A stretch of 15,250 nt of DNA. Origin: an uncultured Sulfurovum sp. Lineage in GTDB: Bacteria > Campylobacterota > Campylobacteria > Campylobacterales > Sulfurovaceae. This document shows positions 1 to 7,882 of the stretch, piece after piece. The notes below the pieces were generated by a model that saw only the letters and a program-made list of their open reading frames with translations, had not been told where the DNA came from and did no database searches. The position numbers were made by a program, and so were the translations under genes. Within the stretch, counting starts at the first letter, position 1; each line of letters starts with the position of its first letter. The DNA lies in assembly GCA_947311605.1 (NCBI GenBank), contig CAMZLC010000091.1, positions 1 through 15,250 of the forward strand. The letters are read 5' to 3'.

Positions 1-1524
1 GGTGTAGCATCAGATACCAAAACCTATGTACACCGCATGGTGAGTTATGATGCGGTGGAAGTAGCGAACATTGATGCCTATGAAGCTATCTTGGCAGAGG
101 GTGCAGTGATGCTGCATCCTCATGCACGTGAAGCGAAAATATTGGCTGAGTTTGATGCCCTAGAAGCAGAACACAACATCATCATAGAGAGAGACGGTGC
201 GCTTTTGGCAGAGGTCGTAGCGATCACAGAAAACCCTAAGGCTCTGGTGGGTACTTTTGACGCGCTGTTTTTAGAGCTGCCTCCTGAGGTGATTATCACC
301 TCTATGAAAGAGCATCAACGTTATTTTCCTGTGTTTGAAAATGGCAAGATAGCCAATAAATTTGTCGTAGTCTCTAACGCCTACACAGAGGACTATACCA
401 AGGTAGTAGCAGGGAATGAACGTGTACTAAAACCTCGTCTAGCAGATGGACTCTTCTTTTACCAAAATGACCTTAAAAATGGACTAAGTACTGATGGGCT
501 TGAAAAAGTACAGTTCATTGATGGGCTTGGTACTTTAGCAGACAAGATAGACAGAGAAAAGAATATTGCTATGCGTCTTTTGGGACTTTACATGGAAAAA
601 GTAGAATCCGAGACAGGCAAGAACAATGCGGAACTAGAAAAACTGATGGACAGAGCAGTCAACCTTGCAAAAGCCGACCTCATGAGCGAGATGGTCTATG
701 AGTTTACCGAACTCCAAGGGCTTATGGGCTACTACTACGCCAAAGCTCTGGGTGAAGATGCGCTGGTGTATACTGCCATCAAAGAACAGTATATGCCAGT
801 AGGTGAGGGTGCAGAACTACCTGCATCTATCTTCTCCTCTATCGTGGCGATGTCTGCAAAACTAGATACCCTTATGGGACTCTTCTCTGTAGGCAAGATA
901 CCTACAGGAAGCAAAGACCCCTTTGCCTTGCGCCGTGCGGTCAATGGTATCGTTCGTATCATCACAGCATTTGATTTGTCTTTCAACATAGATGACATCA
1001 TCACGCTACTCAAAGCCAACTATGATGCCTTTGATACTGCACTTCTGAGAGACTTTATCATCGAGCGTATCAATAAATCTCTTGATGCCAATCCATCGGT
1101 GATAGCAGCGGTACTAGCAAGCGGCGAGAGAGACATCAGCGAGATAGCCAAAAAAGTCTCTGCACTCAATGAAATCGTCTCGGAAGATACCTTTAAGGAG
1201 CAGTTCTCTACCTTTAAGCGTGTGGCGAATATCTCAAAAGATCTTGACCTGCGACAGACACTGTCTATTGATATCACACGCTTTGAAAAAGAGGAGGAGA
1301 TCTCTCTCTACAGTGCCTATGAAAAGGTAGTACATCTAGTATTTGACAACTACAAACAGAAGCTTGAGGCGCTGTTTGGACTCAAGAGAGAGCTGGATGC
1401 CTACTTTGACAGTGTCATGGTCAATGCAGAAGATGAAGCAGTCAAGACAAACAGACTGGCGATGATAGGCTCAGTCTACAAAAGCTTTAGAGAGATTGCG
1501 GATATCAAAGAGATCACGGTGTAA
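1..1524 (+). CDS. glyS: Glycyl-tRNA synthetase beta subunit (5' end outside window)
   Basis: This is the beta subunit of the bacterial alpha2beta2 glycyl-tRNA synthetase, which charges tRNA-Gly in the cytoplasm. The frame is open from base 1, so the gene starts upstream of the window; 507 codons plus TAA are visible out of the family's usual 670-700. Recognisable stretches are MKEHQRYFPVFENGK, GNERVLKPRLADGLFFY, LGTLADKIDR, DLMSEMVYEFTELQGLMG and KDPFALRRAVNGIVRII, all matching the E. coli GlyS core. The last ~90 residues (from about DITRFEKEEEISLYSAYEK to NRLAMIGSVYKSFREIADI) match the DALR-type anticodon-binding end. The first in-frame ATG inside the window (37) is internal, not the start. 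The gene ends 18 nt before the next ORF. No frameshift is seen. The alpha subunit gene (glyQ) is not in the window. Confidence 0.97.
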   Translation, partial: GVASDTKTYVHRMVSYDAVEVANIDAYEAILAEGAVMLHPHAREAKILAEFDALEAEHNIIIERDGALLAEVVAITENPKALVGTFDALFLELPPEVIITSMKEHQRYFPVFENGKIANKFVVVSNAYTEDYTKVVAGNERVLKPRLADGLFFYQNDLKNGLSTDGLEKVQFIDGLGTLADKIDREKNIAMRLLGLYMEKVESETGKNNAELEKLMDRAVNLAKADLMSEMVYEFTELQGLMGYYYAKALGEDALVYTAIKEQYMPVGEGAELPASIFSSIVAMSAKLDTLMGLFSVGKIPTGSKDPFALRRAVNGIVRIITAFDLSFNIDDIITLLKANYDAFDTALLRDFIIERINKSLDANPSVIAAVLASGERDISEIAKKVSALNEIVSEDTFKEQFSTFKRVANISKDLDLRQTLSIDITRFEKEEEISLYSAYEKVVHLVFDNYKQKLEALFGLKRELDAYFDSVMVNAEDEAVKTNRLAMIGSVYKSFREIADIKEITV

Positions 1525-1542
1525 TGACGCAGGCCTCTGTGT

Positions 1543-1746
1543 ATGGATAGTACGACACTGATATTGGCTGTTATGTTGGGCGCTATAGGGATGGCGTACC
1601 TGAGTTTTGGCAAGATACGCAAGCGTGTGATTCCGATGGTAGGCGGTGTAGTGCTTATGCTGCTGCCTTACTGGAATGCATCTGTGGTAGCGGGTGCTCT
1701 GGCTGTGCTGGTGATAGCACTCTTGAGCTATTTTATGGCGTATTGA
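1543..1746 (+). CDS. Small hydrophobic membrane protein, unknown function
   Basis: A 67-residue protein made almost wholly of hydrophobic segments, probably at residues 5-22, 30-42 and 48-66. A short basic loop (GKIRKR, 23-28) follows the first segment, which suggests that loop is cytoplasmic. It resembles a family of ~65-residue proteins in proteobacteria that databases sometimes call 'amino acid transport protein'; I know of no experimental function and do not adopt that name. It lies 18 nt after glyS and 10 nt before the FAD oxidoreductase gene, so it is probably co-transcribed with both. The Shine-Dalgarno is weak (AGG about 12 nt upstream of ATG). Its tight position and coherent membrane pattern support a real gene, though small size limits certainty. 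Confidence 0.7.
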   Translation: MDSTTLILAVMLGAIGMAYLSFGKIRKRVIPMVGGVVLMLLPYWNASVVAGALAVLVIALLSYFMAY

Positions 1747-1756
1747 TGTGTAGATA

Positions 1757-2911
1757 ATGCATAGAAACCAAGAGATATGCTACGACACCATCATCATCGG
1801 CGCAGGGATTGCCGGATGCAGTGCGGCATTTGCGTTGCAGCAGAGGGGACAGCGGGTGTTGCTGGTGGATCGGAGTGCGGTGCCTGCCAGTGGAGGGTCT
1901 GGTGCGGCAGGAGCCTTTGTCTCTCCCAAGATAGGCAAAGGTTCACCGCTGCAGGCATTGACCAACGAGGCGTATAGCTATGCGGTGGCATTCTACAGCA
2001 GACACTTTCCAAAATATTTTGACCAAAGCGGTGTAGCCAGGATACCAAAAGACCTGAACGACAGCGAGAAGTTTGCACAGTATGAAGAATACAATATTGA
2101 TAAATATGAAAATATAGAGAGAGGCTTTTTTCTGCAACACGGTATCAAAAATGCAGAGAGGGGTTTTTGGTTTGAGGAGGCGGGTGTATGTGATGCGCCG
2201 CAGATGTGCCGTGCGATATGGGAGAGGGTGATGTTTAGGCAGTATGATGTGGCATCGCTTGTACACGAAGAGGAGGGCTGGAAGCTTATCTCTCGCGCAT
2301 CAGAGCATGGAGGTGTAGCGCAGCCGCAGCTGTACGCAAAAAACGTTGTGTTGGCTACAGGATATCAGAATGACCTGCTCGATATGCGCTATATGGGAGT
2401 CAAGGGACTTTGGGGAAGCCGTGGGGACTATGCTTCGGATCTACATCTAAAAATATCACTGCACAAAAAAATATCCATATCAAAAAATATTAATGGAATC
2501 ATCAAGCTTGGTGCCACCCACATCAAAGCCAAAGAGCCCTGCGTAGCCTGTGATGGAAGGCCTCTGGCGGACCTGGAGGTGCAGGCGGCAGAGATGGTCG
2601 ATACAAGCGATTTCAAGCTCAAGGAGATCTTCTGTGGCATGCGCGCAGGAAGCAAGGACTATTTTCCTCTGGTGGGCAGGGTGGTGGATGTGCCGTGGAT
2701 ACTGGAGCACTATCCGGGCATCCTCAAGGGAGCCAAGCCGCCCCTGAAACACCTGGAGGGTCTCTATGTGATGAATGGTGTAGGGGGTAGAGGTTTTGTT
2801 TTCGCTCCACTGATGGCAAAATGGCTCTCGGAACTGATTGTCGAGGAAAAGGCGATAGACAGCAGGGTCAGCCCGGATAGACTGTTTTTGAAATGGTGTA
2901 GAAAACTTTAA
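1757..2911 (+). CDS. FAD-dependent oxidoreductase of the MnmC C-terminal (MnmC2) type
   Basis: A 384-residue DAO-fold flavoprotein. The N-terminal dinucleotide-binding motif GAGIAG is at residues 15-20, with an acidic residue at the end of the second strand (LLVDRS, 35-40). The SGGSGAAGAFVSPK stretch (45-58), CGMRAGSKDYFPLVG (293-307) and NGVGGRGFVFAPL (340-352) match the C-terminal half of MnmC (E. coli: ASGN..GA..P, CGVRCATRDHLPMVG, ALGSRGLCSAPL). In MnmC that half oxidatively removes the carboxymethyl group of cmnm5(s2)U34 in tRNA, giving nm5(s2)U34. The usual N-terminal methyltransferase half is absent, and the gene begins directly with the FAD fold. The likely role is tRNA wobble-uridine modification; a related amino-acid oxidase is the alternative. 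The Shine-Dalgarno before ATG 1757 is weak, so translation may be coupled to the upstream small ORF. It ends facing the minus-strand gene cluster. Confidence 0.85.
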   Translation: MHRNQEICYDTIIIGAGIAGCSAAFALQQRGQRVLLVDRSAVPASGGSGAAGAFVSPKIGKGSPLQALTNEAYSYAVAFYSRHFPKYFDQSGVARIPKDLNDSEKFAQYEEYNIDKYENIERGFFLQHGIKNAERGFWFEEAGVCDAPQMCRAIWERVMFRQYDVASLVHEEEGWKLISRASEHGGVAQPQLYAKNVVLATGYQNDLLDMRYMGVKGLWGSRGDYASDLHLKISLHKKISISKNINGIIKLGATHIKAKEPCVACDGRPLADLEVQAAEMVDTSDFKLKEIFCGMRAGSKDYFPLVGRVVDVPWILEHYPGILKGAKPPLKHLEGLYVMNGVGGRGFVFAPLMAKWLSELIVEEKAIDSRVSPDRLFLKWCRKL

Positions 2912-2930
2912 CGCCGCCCTTTGGTCTGGG

Positions 2931-3395
2931 CTATCGGATTTTCTTGATAGTTTTGTTATTTATTTTGTAGATGGCAGAGGGTCTGCTTTCACCGTTGAGT
3001 GGCTCGATGACCTCATCTGCCACAGCTCTGGCCCATGTTTCATCGTAGCGCTTACCACTGTGGTTGGCAGAGGTGCTGTATGCCCATTGGAGCTGCGATA
3101 TCAGCTTGAGGTGTGCTTCATCTCTGATCACCCTGTAGGAGTGCCCACTGGGCAAGATAAAGGTACTGCGTGATGCTCTGCGGAGTCTGTTCTTGTGTAC
3201 ACTGGGGATCCTGCTAAATCTTTTCAGTGTGTCAAGTGTGCCAATAGCCTTGATGTAGGGTTTGTGGGGTGGGCGCTTTTTGATCGCCGTGAGCCTGTCG
3301 GCATCCTGTGAGATGAAGCCGACCGTGGTATCTGTTTGTGCCAGATAGACAGTGTGGGAGAGCGCCTCTTTTGTGCTGCCTTTCTGGGAGTGCAT
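2931..3395 (-). CDS. Short Sua5/YciO/YrdC-family protein
   Basis: A 154-residue protein with hallmarks of the Sua5/YrdC fold: TDTTVGF at 21-27 (family PTDTVYGL), KKRPPHKP at 39-46 (family K-x-R-P-x-x-K-P), an STFIL segment at 77-81, and the nucleotide-binding STSANHSG at 107-114. The C-terminal PSAIYKINNKTIKKIR resembles the family's closing strand. TsaC/Sua5 makes threonylcarbamoyl-AMP from threonine, bicarbonate and ATP for tRNA t6A37. This copy is about 30-50 residues shorter than a typical TsaC (~190) and is compressed between the KxR and SxN motifs, so it may be a divergent clade-specific paralogue rather than the main TsaC. It starts 5 nt after the carB stop, implying co-transcription and coupled translation. 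No strong Shine-Dalgarno is seen. Confidence 0.8.
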   Translation of the reverse strand: MHSQKGSTKEALSHTVYLAQTDTTVGFISQDADRLTAIKKRPPHKPYIKAIGTLDTLKRFSRIPSVHKNRLRRASRSTFILPSGHSYRVIRDEAHLKLISQLQWAYSTSANHSGKRYDETWARAVADEVIEPLNGESRPSAIYKINNKTIKKIR

Positions 3396-3400
3396 GGTCT

Positions 3401-6400
3401 TTATGAGAGATAATCCTGCAGTGCCTTGGGCTCAGTGACACCACCTGTGGCTTTGAGCTCCTTGATCGCCTCTGCGGTGGCCAGTGCCGCTGCAATGGTA
3501 GTGAAATAGGGCACATGGTTGCTCAGTACAGACTGACGGATGGTCTTGGCGTCGTCTTTGCTAGATTTGTTATCAGAGGTGTTGATGGCCAGAGCGATCT
3601 CTTCGTTTCGGATCATATCATCGATATTGGGGCGACCTTCAGAGATCTTGAGTACTTTTTCAGAGGTGACGCCTGCCTTGAGTAGTGCAGTATGTGTACC
3701 AGAGGTGGCTACGATCTCAAAACCCAGTGCTTCAAACGCTTTGCCGATCTCTCCAGCCATTGGCTTGTCAATCTCTGTCAGTGATACAAAGAGTTTGCCC
3801 TCAAGAGGGATGTTGTTCCCAGAAGCAAACTGGCTTTTGGCAAAGCTCATACCAAAGCTCTCAGAGATACCCATCACTTCGCCTGTAGACTTCATCTCCG
3901 GCCCCAGTATCAGGTCTGACCCAGGTAATTTATTGAAAGGGAAGACTGCTTCTTTGACGGCCACCAGGTTTTTGAGCGTGGGCTCCATGATCTTTTTGTC
4001 GAAGTCGACGACCTTGAAGGTGTCATAGAAACGAAGTGCCTCTCTCAGATTCCCCTGTATCATCACTCTGGTAGCTACTTTTGCCAGCGGTACCCCTGTG
4101 GCCTTGGAGACAAAAGGGACGGTTCTAGAGGCTCTGGGGTTGACTTCGATGAGATAGATCTCTCCTCTGTGAATGGCATATTGGATATTGAGCAGTCCCA
4201 CCACGCCAAGACCCAGTGCGATTTCTGCCGTCTGTGTCTTGATCTCTTCCTGCAGTGCCCGCGAGATAGAGACGGGAGGCAGAGAGCAGGCGGAGTCACC
4301 GGAGTGGATACCCGCCTCCTCGATATGCTGCATGACGGAGCCGATATAGACCTCTTTTCCATCACAGATCGCATCGACATCTAGCTCTATAGCATTGTCC
4401 AGAAATTTGTCGATCAGTACCGGTGCATCATTAGAGACAGAAACGGCCTCGTCCATATACTCTCGCAGCTCTTCGTCACCGTATACGGTGCGCATACCAC
4501 GACCGCCAAGTACAAAGCTTGGGCGCACAAGCACAGGATATCCGATGCGGTTGGCGATACTCATCGCCTCGTCTTTGGCAAAGGCGGTGCCATTTTCGGG
4601 TTGCCTGAGCCCAAGCGTATGGATAAAGTTGGAGAAGAGTTCTCTGTCTTCGGCCAGATCAATGACTTTGGCGGTCGTACCGGAGATCTTGGCACCGATA
4701 GCTGTCAGGCTCTTGGCAAGCTTGAGTGGGGTTTGCCCACCAAAGTGTACGATGACACCATCTGGCTTCTCCAGTTCGATGACACTGCGTACCCGTTCAA
4801 AATCAATCGGCTCAAAGTAGAGTATGTCGGAGGTGTCATAATCTGTAGAGACTGTCTCCGGGTTGCAGTTGTACATGATGGAAGTAATCCCCATATCCTC
4901 CAAAGCAAAGGAGGCGTGTACGCAGCAATAGTCAAATTCGATACCCTGTCCGATACGGTTGGGACCTCCTCCAATAACGAGTACCTTCTTCTTCTCGTTT
5001 TTCTCTGTGCTTGTAACAGCGGGGAGTTTTGTAGTGTTCGTCGTGGAGTAGAGATAGGGGGTTAGGGCTTTAAACTCTGCTGCACAGGTATCTACCTCAT
5101 TGTACTCAAGGGTGATGCCCAGCTTCTCTCTCGCGGTATAGATGTCGTTTTCGGAAAGCGTTACATTTTCTTTCTGGTTGATGACTTGGGCGATCATGGC
5201 ATCGGAAAAACCTTCGGTCTTGAACTTCCGGAGTCGGGAAGCATCAGTGAGTAGTGCAATGTCCATGCTTCTTTCGCTCTCTGCCAGCTCCTCGAGTTGA
5301 TAGAGGAACCATCGATCGATTTTGCATAGATCAAAAACAGCATCCACAGCCATCCCCCTGCGAAGTGCTTCAAAGACATACAGTATGCGCTCCTCATTGG
5401 AGCGTCGGATCTCTCTCACAAGTGTCTCTCCGTCGCATGCGATAGGCTCAAATCCCTTGAGACCGGTCTCCAGTGAGCAGAGTGCTTTCTGGAAAGATTC
5501 CTTAAAAGTTCTGCCTATACTCATCGCTTCACCCACAGATTTCATAGCTGTGGTCAGAGTAGAGTCTGCCATAGGGAATTTCTCAAAGGTAAAACGGGGG
5601 ACTTTGGTCACAATATAGTCAATGACAGGCTCGAAGCTGGCAGGGGTACCGGTGATATCGTTGGTGACTTCATCGAGTGTATAGCCGACTGCCAGCAGGG
5701 TGGCCACTTTGGCAATAGGGTACCCAGTGGCTTTGGATGCCAGTGCCGAGGAGCGGCTGACGCGCGGATTCATCTCGATCACGATCATCCTTCCTGTATC
5801 GGGATCGATCGAGAACTGGACGTTGGATCCGCCTGTATCTACACCAATCTCACGCAAGATGGCAAAGGAAGCATCCCTCATGTGTTGATACTCTTTGTCA
5901 GTGAGTGTCAAAGCGGGGGCTATGGTAATAGAGTCACCAGTATGTACGCCCATAGGGTCGAGGTTTTCGATCGAGCAGATGATGATACAGTTGTCTGCAC
6001 GATCACGGATCACCTCCATCTCGTACTCTTTCCAGCCAAGCAGAGATTCTTCAATGAGGATCTCTGAGATAGGCGAGGCCTCAAGCCCGCCTTGGACAAT
6101 CTCTTTGTACTCGTCCATATTGTAGGCGACACCGCTTCCACCACCTGCGAGGGTATAAGAGGCACGGATGATCAATGGAAAACCTATCTGCTTGGCTGCC
6201 TCCATTGCTTCATCCATGTTGTAAGCATAGTGAGAGACAGGAAGATCCATACCGATTTTTTGCATCGCTTCTTTGAATGCCTGCCTGTCCTCTCCCTTCT
6301 TGATCGCTTCAGGATTGGCACCGAGGAACTCAATGCCCTCAAGCATGCCTTTCTCATGCATGCTCATGGCGACATTGAGTGCAGTTTGACCTCCCATGGT

Positions 6401-6664
6401 AGGCAGTATGGCATCGACCTTCTCCTTTTGGATGATCTGAGCAATGACCTCTTCAGTGATAGGTTCGATATAGGTTCGATGTGCAAATTCAGGATCCGTC
6501 ATGATCGTAGCGGGATTGGAGTTGATCAGAACGACTTTGTATCCGAGCTCCTTGAGTGTCTTGGCAGCTTGGGTGCCTGAGTAGTCAAATTCGCAAGCCT
6601 GTCCTATCACGATCGGGCCTGATCCTATCAACAAAATGGTTTTGATATCTTCGCGTTTTGGCAT
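3401..6664 (-). CDS. carB: Carbamoyl-phosphate synthase large subunit
   Basis: A 1087-residue protein (E. coli CarB is 1073). With the glutaminase subunit CarA it makes carbamoyl phosphate from bicarbonate, ammonia and two ATP, feeding pyrimidine and arginine synthesis. Both halves of the internal duplication are intact. The N-terminal half has GSGPIVIGQACEFDYSG (14-30), GGQTALN (91-97) and the ATP-grasp signature around EMNPRVSRSSALASKATGYP. The second half opens near residue 560 with VIGGGPNRIGQGIEFDY and has GGQTPLK and IEVNPRASRTVPFVSKATGVP. Residues ~956-1087 form the MGS-like allosteric domain (GFEIVATSGTHTALLKAG), which in E. coli binds UMP and ornithine. No lesion is seen. The gene lies 91 nt after mreC, has its own TATAAT box inside a palindrome, and is followed at 5 nt by the Sua5-like gene. 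carA is not in the window. Confidence 0.98.
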   Translation of the reverse strand: MPKREDIKTILLIGSGPIVIGQACEFDYSGTQAAKTLKELGYKVVLINSNPATIMTDPEFAHRTYIEPITEEVIAQIIQKEKVDAILPTMGGQTALNVAMSMHEKGMLEGIEFLGANPEAIKKGEDRQAFKEAMQKIGMDLPVSHYAYNMDEAMEAAKQIGFPLIIRASYTLAGGGSGVAYNMDEYKEIVQGGLEASPISEILIEESLLGWKEYEMEVIRDRADNCIIICSIENLDPMGVHTGDSITIAPALTLTDKEYQHMRDASFAILREIGVDTGGSNVQFSIDPDTGRMIVIEMNPRVSRSSALASKATGYPIAKVATLLAVGYTLDEVTNDITGTPASFEPVIDYIVTKVPRFTFEKFPMADSTLTTAMKSVGEAMSIGRTFKESFQKALCSLETGLKGFEPIACDGETLVREIRRSNEERILYVFEALRRGMAVDAVFDLCKIDRWFLYQLEELAESERSMDIALLTDASRLRKFKTEGFSDAMIAQVINQKENVTLSENDIYTAREKLGITLEYNEVDTCAAEFKALTPYLYSTTNTTKLPAVTSTEKNEKKKVLVIGGGPNRIGQGIEFDYCCVHASFALEDMGITSIMYNCNPETVSTDYDTSDILYFEPIDFERVRSVIELEKPDGVIVHFGGQTPLKLAKSLTAIGAKISGTTAKVIDLAEDRELFSNFIHTLGLRQPENGTAFAKDEAMSIANRIGYPVLVRPSFVLGGRGMRTVYGDEELREYMDEAVSVSNDAPVLIDKFLDNAIELDVDAICDGKEVYIGSVMQHIEEAGIHSGDSACSLPPVSISRALQEEIKTQTAEIALGLGVVGLLNIQYAIHRGEIYLIEVNPRASRTVPFVSKATGVPLAKVATRVMIQGNLREALRFYDTFKVVDFDKKIMEPTLKNLVAVKEAVFPFNKLPGSDLILGPEMKSTGEVMGISESFGMSFAKSQFASGNNIPLEGKLFVSLTEIDKPMAGEIGKAFEALGFEIVATSGTHTALLKAGVTSEKVLKISEGRPNIDDMIRNEEIALAINTSDNKSSKDDAKTIRQSVLSNHVPYFTTIAAALATAEAIKELKATGGVTEPKALQDYLS

Positions 6665-6686
6665 ATGGGGAGTACCTCTATTTTTA

Positions 6687-6710
6687 GTTGTGTATTATAC
6701 ACAAATGTAG
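6687..6710 (-). promoter_or_regulatory. Probable carB promoter (-10 TATAAT)
   Basis: On the minus strand a perfect TATAAT lies at 6699..6694, about 30 nt upstream of the carB ATG (6664), predicting a start near 6687 and a ~22-nt leader. There is no recognisable -35, as is usual for sigma-70 promoters in Campylobacterota. A modest AGAGG Shine-Dalgarno lies about 10 nt before the ATG. Read-through from mreC is also possible, since no clear terminator separates the two genes. Confidence 0.6.
6688..6704. promoter_or_regulatory. 17-nt palindrome over the carB -10 box, candidate operator
   Basis: TTGTGTATTATACACAA is a perfect inverted repeat with 7-bp arms around a 3-nt centre. The minus-strand -10 hexamer TATAAT (6699..6694) sits in the middle, so a dimeric regulator bound here would cover the promoter. 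Symmetry of this length is unlikely to be needed for sigma-70 recognition alone. The binding protein is unknown. It does not match the E. coli ArgR box consensus as I know it. Confidence 0.5.
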
Positions 6711-6755
6711 TATAGAGGGCTCTTATTTTCTACCGGAGGTGCGCGCCCTGTATGA

Positions 6756-7865
6756 TTATCTAAAGATATCCAGAGGATTCCTTTTGGGCGCTTCCCTTTT
6801 TTGTGGGGAGGGTGCTGTGTAGGCAGGCGGTTGTTTTGTATGGGTTTTTTGTGTATGTTTTTTTTGTCTGGCAGGCTTTCTGTTTGACTTGGGCTTTTTG
6901 GTCACAATGGGCTCGATTACTATTTTTTCTTTCGGGATCTCAAATTCACTGAGATCTACTTCTGATTCTTTGGTCTGCAGTGTTTTTGGAATACTGGTGA
7001 CATTCTCTTCCATAATTTTTCCGCTTTGGTTTGCATAGGTATAGTTTTGATCAGGCAGGGAACTGTTCTGGTCATAATAGGAGACCAGTCTAGGCATCGT
7101 ATCCGTGATGAGGAAGAAGAAATTAGGATGCAGGGTGTCGGCAAAGGATTTGACATAGGCGGTCTTGTAGCTGTTTTCTACCTTCACACTCTCCACGGTT
7201 CCTACGGGGATATTGGCAAAAAATATACTGTCTAGCCCACTCGTCTCGACCCTGTCACCTATTTTGATATTGGCCCATTTCGGTATGTATTTAATGAGCA
7301 TGCTTTCTTTGTCCACACCCTGTATAATGCCCGGCGTTCTGTTTTTACCTATAAATACAGAAAATTTGCATCGTGCATTGGAGCTCAGGTATCCATAGAG
7401 GTTCCCGCCCTTCAATGCAGCAGTGCCACCGACTGTATTGTTCTGTATCAGTCCATAGACTTGGTTTTCTGTCAGTCTGTTTTTTTTAGGAAGGGTCAGC
7501 AATACTTCGTCAAAACTGTTGAGCTTGACATAGGAAACAGTGTCCACCAGTGTGATACTTTTGTAGGGCAACTTTTCCAAAGAGGGCAGCTTTTGGTACA
7601 GTGTATTGACCTGCTGCAGATAGAGTGTCTGATCCAAGAGATATTTTTTGAGTACCTTGTTCTCTCTGGTCAGCTTTTCAATACTCTCTTTTTGAAAAAT
7701 ATAACTCTTGCTTCTGTCTTCAACCTCTTGGGTAAGTTGTTTGTAGAATTGCTTGATAGGGCTAATGATGGAGAGGATCGCATTGTGGGTACGCTGGTTT
7801 TTCTGCGAAACGATGACAAAAAGCGCCACAAGCAAAAGGAGGACAAAAAGGAGGCGCGACTTCAT
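6756..7865 (-). CDS. mreC: Rod shape-determining protein MreC
   Basis: A 369-residue bitopic inner-membrane protein that links cytoplasmic MreB filaments to the periplasmic peptidoglycan elongation machinery. There is a single N-terminal membrane segment (residues 4-20), a probable coiled coil at ~40-95 (EKLTRENKVLKKYLLDQ), and the beta-domain with the MreC signature GDRVETSGLDSIFFANIPVGTV at 203-224. From ~323 to the end is a Lys/Pro/Thr-rich, probably disordered tail, which makes the protein longer than many MreCs. The start at 7865 is fixed by the N-terminal membrane segment. The only Shine-Dalgarno (GAGGAG, 7882..7877) lies inside a perfect hairpin with the mreB stop codon, pointing to translational coupling. 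It lies 8 nt after mreB. Confidence 0.95.
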   Translation of the reverse strand: MKSRLLFVLLLLVALFVIVSQKNQRTHNAILSIISPIKQFYKQLTQEVEDRSKSYIFQKESIEKLTRENKVLKKYLLDQTLYLQQVNTLYQKLPSLEKLPYKSITLVDTVSYVKLNSFDEVLLTLPKKNRLTENQVYGLIQNNTVGGTAALKGGNLYGYLSSNARCKFSVFIGKNRTPGIIQGVDKESMLIKYIPKWANIKIGDRVETSGLDSIFFANIPVGTVESVKVENSYKTAYVKSFADTLHPNFFFLITDTMPRLVSYYDQNSSLPDQNYTYANQSGKIMEENVTSIPKTLQTKESEVDLSEFEIPKEKIVIEPIVTKKPKSNRKPARQKKHTQKTHTKQPPAYTAPSPQKREAPKRNPLDIFR

Positions 7866-7866
7866 G

Positions 7867-7882
7867 GAGGAGACTACTCCTC
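7867..7882 (-). promoter_or_regulatory. Hairpin sequestering the mreC Shine-Dalgarno at the mreB stop codon
   Basis: In the mRNA sense the sequence is GAGGAG-TAGT-CTCCTC: a perfect 6-bp stem with a 4-nt loop. GAGGAG (7882..7877) is the only Shine-Dalgarno-like element upstream of the mreC ATG (7865..7863), and it pairs fully with CTCCTC (7872..7867). The loop contains the mreB stop codon TAG (7876..7874). A ribosome terminating on mreB would open the stem. The layout is seen directly; the coupling function is inferred. Confidence 0.65.

Noticed and set aside
2916..2950. GCCC...GGGC stem between the convergent MnmC2-like and Sua5-like genes
   Set aside because: Only 4 bp pair and the following T-rich stretch is interrupted; too weak for a terminator call.
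3540..6580. Several long + strand open frames (98-162 codons) opposite carB
   Set aside because: They mirror codon bias of carB on the complementary strand and show no family motifs.
6720..6752. GGGC/GCCC pairing downstream of mreC as a terminator
   Set aside because: The loop exceeds 20 nt and no T run follows in the transcription direction.
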